Positions 1-7,700 of a stretch of DNA of 64,000 bases are shown one piece after another. The stretch lies in the NCBI GenBank assembly GCA_963922205.1, contig CAWUHX010000027.1, positions 558,001 through 622,000 of the forward strand, written 5' to 3'. This DNA comes from Romanomermis culicivorax (taxonomy: Eukaryota > Nematoda > Enoplea > Mermithida > Mermithidae). The stretch's first letter is position 1. The number at the start of each line of letters is the position of its first letter. The position numbers were made by a program, and so were the translations under genes. The notes under the pieces are model-generated. The model worked only from the letters and a program-made list of their open reading frames with translations, had not been told where the DNA came from and did no database searches.

Positions 1-281
1 ATAACTTTTTGTTTTAAAATCACTGTAGTAGGTTGAGCCTTTTCATGTTCAAAAGTTAAATATTGTGAAAATAGTTGCGAGTACATTTTGTATTGGTCTT
101 CGGGCGTTAACCTATTATCTTTCAAAATGCGCTCTAGCTCGTTACGATACATGTCAACTTGCTTAGCTATACCTGTCTTTTCATTTGAACTCGTCATCGT
201 CGAAGAAGAAGAAACCTGAGAGTTATTCAGTTTATTCAGAACCTCCTGAGGTATAAGAGCAAATTTATTAGCAAATTTCAT
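1..281 (-). CDS. Polinton small hypothetical protein, 3' end cut by window edge
   Basis: The frame is open from an ATG at 281 to the window edge, about 93 residues without a stop. It begins MKFANKFALIPQEVLNKL, then has a Ser-rich stretch and a charged, helix-prone segment (residues about 35-80). The N-terminal pattern, a basic start followed by a Leu-Ile/Val-Pro-Glu turn, resembles small ORFs I have seen in the ATPase-side cluster of animal Polintons; that is recollection, not a search. The next gene upstream, 283-636, ends one base before this start, so the two are tightly packed on the same strand as in a viral operon-like cluster. Function is unknown. That it is coding is supported by openness and packing. 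Confidence 0.55.
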   Translation of the reverse strand, partial: MKFANKFALIPQEVLNKLNNSQVSSSSTMTSSNEKTGIAKQVDMYRNELERILKDNRLTPEDQYKMYSQLFSQYLTFEHEKAQPTTVILKQKV

Positions 282-282
282 T

Positions 283-636
283 CTATAATAATTTCTCTGT
301 AACAAAACTTGCTAATGTAGATAATAAAACGGGTAGTACTAGAGGTAAAAATGCTCCACCACTTTGAACCATTCTTACACGTTTATTATGTAAATCTTTT
401 TTCTTGTTTTTTTCGTGTCTAGTAGCTAAACCTCTGAGCAATAATTTATGTTTGGCCAATTTCTTTTTTAAGTTTGAATTAATAGGAATATTACCGTTCA
501 AAATGTTCAAACAAATTTCACATATACAACAGATCAAATCGGAGGAAGAATGTTGAAGAAAAGCACGTCTTTGAACACGATTTGAATTTTTCAACACATT
601 GAGCTCGTGAATATATTTCTTTAATCTAGAAGCCAT
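283..636 (-). CDS. Polinton small basic protein with hydrophobic C-terminal tail
   Basis: A complete 117-residue ORF. Its N-terminal half has a cysteine cluster (CCICEICLNIL, around residues 36-46) followed by Asn-Gly-x-Ile-Pro and a run of Lys/Arg-rich helix. The C-terminus is a QSGGAF motif followed by an uninterrupted hydrophobic tail of about 20 residues. This layout, basic body then Gln-x-Gly-Gly then hydrophobic end, is typical of a small protein of animal Polintons and adintoviruses that has been compared with small adenovirus core proteins. I infer a virion-associated or membrane-active role; no enzyme motif is visible. It lies between the partial gene at 1-281 and the gene at 719-1190 on the same strand. 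Confidence 0.6.
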   Translation of the reverse strand: MASRLKKYIHELNVLKNSNRVQRRAFLQHSSSDLICCICEICLNILNGNIPINSNLKKKLAKHKLLLRGLATRHEKNKKKDLHNKRVRMVQSGGAFLPLVLPVLLSTLASFVTEKLL

Positions 637-718
637 ACAAAACAGACCGTACAGTACAAAAAAATTTTACAATAATGACCAAATGATGAGTAAACATTGA
701 AATATTTATTGTATTACA

Positions 719-1190
719 TTAAGATAGTAATGAAGCTTCATTTTGTATGACGATATTTAACTCTTCGCATCTAGAAAAAGCACACAAATTATTCATATTC
801 ATAAAAAATAGTTTATGAGCTGTATCTAGTTTTAAAAAAAGATCTTCTACAAAAATAGCGCGAGTTTCGACCATATCCAACTCCGTCAGTAATAGTCTAG
901 CAAAACACCAAAATTGTGTAACTTTTTTACGTCCCATAGGTAAACCAACTCCACACCGTAAATGGTTGCACGCCTTAGCTATGTCTTTGTAAAAAGTCTT
1001 GGCTTCAGGTGAGAAACGAGTCCAAAACAAATCAGCTATTTCGCGTTTCTGTTTGTTGTTTAGTATTTTACCTTAAATAAAAATACTATAGTTTAATAAA
1101 TAGTTAAAGAAGAACAAAAAGAGATATAAAATTTTTACCTTTTACTTTATTTTGCACCATTCTGACAAAAACTTCAAATGCAGCTGACAT
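719..1190 (-). CDS. Polinton hypothetical protein, two exons
   Basis: The visible ORF lacks an ATG, but an upstream exon restores one. Exon 1 is 1139-1190 (starts MSAAFEVFVRMVQNKVKG) and exon 2 is 719-1071. The 67-nt intron has GTAAAA at its 5' end and TTTAAG at its 3' end, and the frame continues exactly across the junction. The predicted protein is about 134 residues, mostly helical, with aromatic and Cys residues in the middle (CNHLRCGV, FWCFARLLLTELD). I do not recognise the family. Its place between the small basic protein and a membrane protein on the ATPase-side strand suggests a Polinton-encoded structural or accessory factor. Confidence 0.55.
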
Positions 1191-1427
1191 CGTAATTGTC
1201 ACAAAACAAACGAATTATAGAAAAACGACCAACCTCTTCAAAATTCTCGACTAGACTGATGAAGGGTATAATATTTTTTTCTGATTATTTAATAAAGCTA
1301 TCGTATCAATATATCGTAATCTACTTCCATTGATGTACAAGTTTTGAAATTTACTGCTTCGACTACAACAAGAAAATACGACAGGATTGAAAATACATAT
1401 TTTGAAACACGCTCGTAATTGCATAAA

Positions 1428-1688
1428 TTATCCGTCATTCTGAGGACAGTGTAAAATTTTTTCTACATAACGTAGTAAGGGTATTATATGTAATTTATAA
1501 TTTTCCCGTAATAATAATAATTTCTGATCTGTAACATTTTTTGTGTTTGGTATCGTAAAATCTGTAACATTTACAGGTTCTTCTTCATTTTCATAAAATT
1601 GAAAAGGGTATTGTACCCATACAATAAAAACAGCTATGAAAAGGATCACAGCGAGAGTGTTTAAAAAAATGTGTTTACTGTATATCAT
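1428..1688 (-). CDS. Small single-pass membrane protein of the Polinton
   Basis: An 86-residue ORF with a short basic N-terminus, a strongly hydrophobic segment at about residues 8-28 (LNTLAVILFIAVFIVWV) and a polar, acidic ectodomain-like remainder containing two N-x-T sequons (NVTD occurs twice). A single transmembrane helix with possible glycosylation sites fits a small membrane protein. It lies directly downstream of the packaging ATPase in the same strand cluster; the ATPase frame, if its TAG is ignored, ends at 1693, five bases before this ORF begins. Function is not recognised. Confidence 0.5.
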   Translation of the reverse strand: MIYSKHIFLNTLAVILFIAVFIVWVQYPFQFYENEEEPVNVTDFTIPNTKNVTDQKLLLLRENYKLHIIPLLRYVEKILHCPQNDG

Positions 1689-1692
1689 ATCG

Positions 1693-2406
1693 CTAAAATA
1701 ATAGGATCGGACTAACCTGTATAAAGTTTTTTGTAAAAATGATGAATGATTTAGGTGTATACAAAATCATATGATCATTGTCGGGGAATATATTAGATCT
1801 AAGTCGATATTTTTCAGGACATGTCTATGTAAGATATATTAATGAATAACCGTATGGTTTACTAGTAGCATCCTCATACGCCTCTATGAAATAATTTGAG
1901 GTAGTTGGAAAAATCTGTCGAGCCAGTGTGCGGACTTGTAATCTATCGCTTGGGTTTTTTAAAAGAATTAAATATTGAGCGTTTATCCTACTTGTATGCA
2001 TTCCATCAAAAAAGGCATTCTGAACTATATGTATAATTGATATATTCCAATGATGCGATCCTTTAGTAAAAAGTTGAGTTAAACTTTGATCATTCTTCAT
2101 CTCTTGCATCATGTCATCCATAATTAATAATTTAGGTGTATCTTTACTTTTCTGAAGTTCATTCAAATCAGGCGAACCTTGAATAAATTCTACATAAGAA
2201 CATTTCTGAACTAATTCATCGTAAGCTTCTTGCCATTCCGAATAACACCAATAAATTTTCACAGGAGCAGGGTGAAACATTTCTTTAGCAAAAATTACAA
2301 GTTTTTTAACAAATTGTGTTTTTCCTGATTTTGTTGGAGCAGAAACTATACAGTTAAATGGATGTTTCCATATATAAAACTTTTCACCATCATCATCATT
2401 TGACAT
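1693..2406 (-). CDS. Polinton genome-packaging ATPase (FtsK/HerA-like), interrupted by TAG
   Basis: This is the A32/FtsK-HerA-type DNA-packaging ATPase of Polintons, which drives DNA into capsids. The Walker A motif is APTKSGKT at about residues 21-28 from the ATG at 2406. The Walker B motif LLIMDDMM lies near residues 94-101. A conserved middle block around HHWNISIIHIVQN follows, where these enzymes have their sensor Asn/Gln region. The open frame stops at TAG 1825-1827, but the same frame then stays open for 43 more codons to 1693 and carries the family's usual C-terminal feature, Cys-Pro-Glu...Leu-Arg-x-x-Ile-Phe-Pro. The TAG is therefore probably a nonsense mutation near the C-terminus. 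I start at the ATG at 2406; an upstream GTG at 2436 is in frame but not a likely eukaryotic start. Confidence 0.85.
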
Positions 2407-2436
2407 CTCTTTTTGACAACAACAAAAACCAACCAC

Positions 2437-2729
2437 TTTTTTACTTGAACAATTTTTAAAATGATTTTTATTATTATTTAAAACAAAATGTTACATAATT
2501 ATCAAAATTACAATATAAAACAGTGCACATGTAAAATATAAAGATAGATAGATGATTATATAAATAGAATAGCATTACTGTATGCAAAATATATGCTCAA
2601 TGTATGTATGTATGTATGAAATTATATAACAAGCAAATATGTAAGCAATTACATAAGCAAGCAAACTATAGCTAATTAAAACATACAAACTGTAATGAAT
2701 GAATGAATGAATGAATGTAAGCAAAACTT
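2437..2729. repeat. AT-rich intergenic spacer with tetranucleotide microsatellites
   Basis: No ORF of interest. The spacer contains a short (TATG)n run near 2600-2620 and an (ATGA)n run at about 2694-2717. It separates the stop of the 2730-3898 gene from the start of the ATPase and probably holds the ATPase promoter. Confidence 0.5.
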
Positions 2730-3898
2730 TTACAATTTACTGTTAATAAAATCGCGTAGTGTTTTGATAACAACAGCATCATCAAAATCATAATGATAAC
2801 CTTCATCAATAAAACTAGCTACAGTATCCTTAAGAATTTTACGACCAGTACTTGTAAGTGGTATACATCTAAATATGTCAATCATCTGTTTAAAAGCGCG
2901 AAGACAGTAATAACCTTGAACTTCACCTATAACATATTCAAAGCAGTCAATGATAAGTCCCATCTTTTCATATAAACGATTAACTGTTGGTGTAATTGCG
3001 ATATTATATATGGAATTACGAGCTGGACACTGATGATCCTCAACAATTCCTACCTCTTTCGCGCAATAACAATCAAAAATACACCCATTAAAGATGTCTT
3101 GTATAACTAACTCAGCACATATAATTATAAATAATTTTTCACCTTTTACTACTTGCTCATCAAAAAACCATGGAATATCTAAACCCGGAACACCTAACTC
3201 ACAAATACGCTTGGTTTCGGCTTCCAACGAATTGGTATCCGACGTTGAATTGTAGTCAGGATCATTGAAACAGTTGATGAAGAGATCATTAATAAACGAC
3301 GTTTGAATGCTAGCTTCCTTTTGATCTTCACGAGCATTGCTTTGTTCTCCGGCGAATTTTGTAGCATGAATCCCTTCTTCTTCTTTAATAATTTTCTTAT
3401 CTGCACCGACTTCTTCTTCTTTAACGATTTTCGGGGTAGAACCATCTTTTCCAGCTACGTCCTCATTTTCGCTTGTTTTGCGTTTTATCGCTAGCTGGAG
3501 ATTTGCTGCTAAAGCGTTGTACTCGTTTGAAATAGCTGGCGCTATCTCATGTATCGTATTGGTCCAGCGCCAAAATTGCTAAAGAATAAAACATTATATT
3601 TTAAAAGAAAGAAAGAAAGAAAGAATTCATATATCAACTCACTTCTTTAGATAAACACCATGTCGTTCCATTAAACAAATTGTTAAATCGTACTGTAACC
3701 CCGTCGCTCTCGACCAGCATTTTATAACCAAGGTTGATTGCGACCTAGTATACCGTATTGTGGTAAAATGAGCTTGAATCCACGACCGTACGCCTCTTTT
3801 GTTTTAGGGTCGACGTTACGAAAATAGATTGACACGTATCTACCTTCAACCACTACAAATAATGCCATGTTTTCGTCTAACATAAACTGGTGTTCCAT
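2730..3898 (-). CDS. Polinton accessory protein, three-exon model; possible PC4-like N-terminus
   Basis: Three fragments join by splicing. Exon 1 is 3754-3898 (start MEHQFMLDENMALFVV), exon 2 is 3643-3692 and exon 3 is 2730-3578. The junctions GTATAC...TTACAG (61 nt) and GTGAGT...TTTTAG-type (64 nt) keep one frame throughout. The N-terminal about 75 residues have a beta-strand pattern (GRYVSIYFRNV, then FNGTTWCLSKEQFWRW) that resembles the transcriptional coactivator PC4/p15 single-strand DNA-binding fold found in some Polinton proteins. A Lys/Glu-rich linker and an unrecognised globular C-terminus with several Cys (CYCAKE, HQCPARN) follow. Alternatives: exon 1 may be a separate 58-residue ORF (3722-3898), and an internal ATG at 3720 would start a shorter protein from exons 2-3. 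Coding is convincing; the PC4 link is tentative. Confidence 0.6.
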
Positions 3899-4707
3899 TT
3901 TTGAAAATTCTTGAAGAAATATTAAAGAGAGAGAGAGAGAGAGAAGAAGCGAGTAGTTTTTGTAGCAACAAAACAGATAAATGTATAAAGTGTTCAAAAT
4001 TTTAGAGTAAAAGGAGGTTATAGCTATAATAAAATAACCAAGATATATAGCTTATAGCTGTAAGAGGAGGAGTTATAAGCATAATAAATATTCAAGACAT
4101 ATATCCTACAGTATTCTACTATTCTGAGGAGTATATGAGAGGAGGAGCTATGTTTTACAAAAATAAAATAAAATGTGTTTATGCTGTATGGTAACCTTTG
4201 AGATCAAAGCTAGAAAAATATATGTGTTTTATGTGTTATAGTAATTATCAAGGTCAGAGCTATAGAAGCAATATAGCCACGTGCGCATGAGTTATAAGGG
4301 TCTTTAAAGCTTTTCCACATAAAAAGAAAAGATGGTGCAACAGGGTTATAACCAGCTATTACAGTTATTTTATAGCTTCAAGAATCAAAACAAAAATACT
4401 AGGGTTGTACAGTAAAACAAGTTTTCAACTGGTTTGAACTGGTTATATGCTAATAAAATAAGCTAAAGAAATGATATGGGCACGTGTTCATGAGTTATAG
4501 AGGTCTTTGAAGCTTTCCCATCATAAAAAATAAAAGTACTACATTAACCTCGTAAACAATAATTAAATCTCTACCATAAAATTAATAGTTTTTGCTAATT
4601 TATAAAAATTTTCTATTATTATTACTGTATAAGTTTTTGATGAATAGGTTGTTTTCTATTTTTCTAGTTTATAGTTTTTATATTTTCTAGTTTAGATAAT
4701 TTTTATA
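3899..4707. promoter_or_regulatory. Divergent intergenic region between the two Polinton gene clusters
   Basis: The minus-strand cluster starts at 3898 and the plus-strand cluster at 4708, so this 0.8 kb must hold both promoters. It contains an (AG)n run at about 3926-3944 and two copies of a roughly 55-bp diverged direct repeat, at 4278-4332 and 4481-4535. Each copy begins with the E-box palindrome CACGTG and continues through ATGAGTTATA and TCTTT-AAGCTTT-CC. Several TATA-like AT blocks sit near 4560-4690. The regulatory role is inferred from position and repetition. Confidence 0.5.
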
Positions 4708-7700
4708 ATGAAACCTATTTATGAGGATATTACTTCGGACAAAGACGACATGCCTATGGAAATTTTAGAAGATATTACTTCTGATGAAGACGATGAAACA
4801 ATAGTGAATGAGTCTTCAGAGAATATTACCTCTGAGAAAGAAGAAGAAGAAACACTCGATAATAATAATAATATTTTGGAAGAAGAAGAAGAAGAAGGAA
4901 CTGTTTTAGATTATGATGATGAAGATGATCAATACAAAAGTTATACGCCTTACAGTTCTGATGAGGAAGAAATTTACGAAACAGCTCAAATTGGTGGTGG
5001 TGGTGGGGGTAGTGGAGGTGTTGTCACGTGTCGCACGGCCGTACATCACCCCTTCGTAACTATCTTAACACTGGCTCGGTAGTTCAAATGGAAGAACGCT
5101 GCACTATAGTCACAGAGACCCGGGTTCGAATCCCGGTCAAGCATTATTTTTCGAACAGTGTTTGGCGATGGTTACGATGGCAACGCGTTTACCCAATTAT
5201 GTGACATGGCGAGGCTTGGATTGGTCCCACATTGGTGGGCCGCAGAACCTGCATCTTCAACGGACGAGGTCGTCCTTCTTTCAAGGGGGGGAATGTCACG
5301 TGTCGCACGGCCGTACATCACCCCTTCGTAACTATCCCAACACTGGCTCGGTAGTTCAAATGGAAGAACGCTGCACTATAGTCACAGAGACCCGGGTTCG
5401 AATCCCGGTCAAGCATTATTTTTCGAACAGTGTTTGGCGATGGTTACGATGGCAACGCGTTTACCCAATTTTGTGACAGTGTAACGAATGCATCTTTTGT
5501 TGCAGATGATTTTTTCGAACTAGGTCAACCCAGTATCGTAAATATTAGGCGTTTTAATACCGAAGGTCGTGAGTACTCTGTGAACTTTCGTAATACTGAA
5601 CATATGGATGATTTAAATGCTCAAATAGTGCCAACATTTCAACGTATAGTAGAGCGAATTTCTGAGAATGTCGCTGATAATGCGTTTATAGGGTTTTCCT
5701 TTGACCATTCAGATTTGACGAAAGGTCATGTTTTGATACCTTTTAGACCGAAACATGCTTCAACTGGAGAGTTGATTGTAAACACTCTTAACGCTGTTCT
5801 TCAATCAAACGAGCAAATACAAATTGATAGTCGTCAGTCTACAATTCGTACCATTGTTGTAACACCACCTGCGGGTAGCGGTAAGCTGATTAAAATTACT
5901 TATGTAAGATTTTTATTTATTTATTTATTTAAGGTATTCACAATGCTCATCAATATTTAAAACATAATGATTTTCTAAAAGATAAACGCTGTATTATTCA
6001 AATCAACAACACGGATGATTTATGTTTTGCTAGAGCTCTAGTTGTTGCTAGAGCTTACATTCATAAAAAAGATAAGAATGCTGAGCACAAATGGGAAAGT
6101 ATTCGAAAGTCTGACAAGTCACATCTGCTGCAAACAAAGGTTGCTAAAGAACTGATGACCTTAGCAGGCTTAGCTAATCATCAAGGAGCTTGTGGTTTTC
6201 ATCAGTGGGAACAATTGCAAACTGTTTTATTACCCGATTATCAAATCAAAGTTTTTAGCAGAGAACGCTTTAAAGATTTAATATTTAGAGGTTAGAGTTT
6301 TTTATTTTTCTGTTATTGTGTACGTATTTAGAGTTTTAAGGACCTGAAGCAACGCATGTTTTGAATATTTACCACCATGATAACCATTACTCCGTCATTA
6401 CAAAAATGCCTGGATTTTTTGACCGGAGCTACTTTTGTCCTCATTGCGATCTGGCCTACAACAACAAAATGGAACACAGATGCAGAAACGTTTGTCCTCT
6501 GTGTTACAATACACCCCCATGTAATCAATTTAATGCTCGAAAATGCAAAGATTGTCTGCGATATTTTAAAAACGATAAGTGTTTTGCTCGACACAAGCTT
6601 GTTTTTACTCAAAGAGGTCAATCCAAACGTCAAAAAACAGGTTTATCTATTTGCGATCGTTTCAAAGTGTGCGAACAATGTGATACACTGGTTCGACGAG
6701 CACATTCTAATCCTCATAATTGCGGTTATTTTGAATGCAAAACATGCAAGAAAAGCGTACCTAAAAAAGGTATTAAATATGGTGTAATTATTTTATTTTA
6801 TTTTATTTTATATGAAAATTTTTATTTTAGATCATTTATGTGTTATGCAACCTGTTGGTAGCGAGCAAATTGAAGAGGAAGAAGATATATTTGAAACAAA
6901 TGTTGATGAGGATGAGTGTCTAGCTGATAATGAAATAGGAATTACCGATAAATGTCCTGTTAATCAAAAATTTGTTTTTTATGATTTTGAGACTACACAG
7001 GAAAAAATTCTATGACAAAGCGAATTAGGGGATGTGTTCGAACATGAACCAAATTTATGTGTTGCCCATACTGTATGCGATCAGTGTTGTCAAAACGAGG
7101 GAAATTTTTGCTGCAATACATGCGGTCAACGCGAACGTATTTTCAAAGGATCTACATGTCTAAATGATTTCTGCGAATACCTTTTTGCAAAAGGTATGAA
7201 AAACATTACTGCAATAGCGCATAATTCTCGAGGATTCCATGGACAATTTATAATGCAGTTTTTGTATCGTAATGGACATCATAAACTACATATCATTAAT
7301 AAGGGTGAATTAGTAAATTGTTTATAGTTTTTCATTTTCATCTATTTATTAATTTTTAGGTTTAGAGTTGATGTGTATCAAAGTAGGGTCGATAAAAATT
7401 ATTGATTCTCTGAACTTTCTTCTGATGCCTTTGGCGGCTTTACCGAAAACATTTGGAATAAGTGAAATATGTAAAGGATATTTCCCTCATTTCTTTAATA
7501 GAAAAGAAAATTACGGATATATTGGCTCATATCCATCACCCAATATGTACGGTTACAATGCTATGAAACCTGCGGCTCGTGCCACGTTTCTGGAGTGGTA
7601 TAATCGAAAGCTTGAAGCAGTAAGTTTGCAAAAGTATAAAGTTTTGCATTTAAATGCATCATTGTTTAGGGTTGTCAATTTAATTTTGATAATGAGTTAA

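Larger units (their letters stand above)
5022..5478 (+). mobile_element. TRIM-like miniature LTR retroelement with tRNA-like unit in each LTR
   Basis: Two 185-bp direct repeats (5022-5206 and 5294-5478) start TGTCAC and end GTGACA, the TG...CA form of LTRs with a 6-bp terminal inversion. They differ at only three positions that I can find. The 87-bp middle begins directly after the left repeat with TGGCGAGGCTTGGATT, which would pair with a tRNA 3' end (CCA, then a G discriminator). It ends with the purine tract AAGGGGGGGAA (5283-5293) directly before the right repeat. The target duplication is GTGT (5018-5021 and 5479-5482). The element codes for nothing and needs enzymes supplied in trans. 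It interrupts the polymerase gene just after the Gly-rich stretch; removing it and one GTGT leaves the reading frame continuous. The orientation is set by the primer site and purine tract. Confidence 0.8.

Noticed and set aside
5073..5143. A normal, functional tRNA gene
   Set aside because: The acceptor stem has two unpaired positions, the anticodon stem closes by only three pairs, and the unit is duplicated inside LTR-like repeats with a primer site and purine tract.
5162..5476. Plus-strand ORF of about 100 codons across the TRIM-like element
   Set aside because: It runs through both LTRs and the tRNA-like units; openness is by chance.
5022..5478. Two tandem tRNA-derived SINEs
   Set aside because: The TG...CA ends, equal 185-bp length, abutting primer site and purine tract, and single 4-bp duplication around the whole unit fit an LTR element better.
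6328..6861. Overlapping ORFs at 6328-6633 (minus) and 6377-6787 (plus, second frame)
   Set aside because: Shadows of polymerase exon 3, whose Cys-rich pattern lies in the other plus frame.
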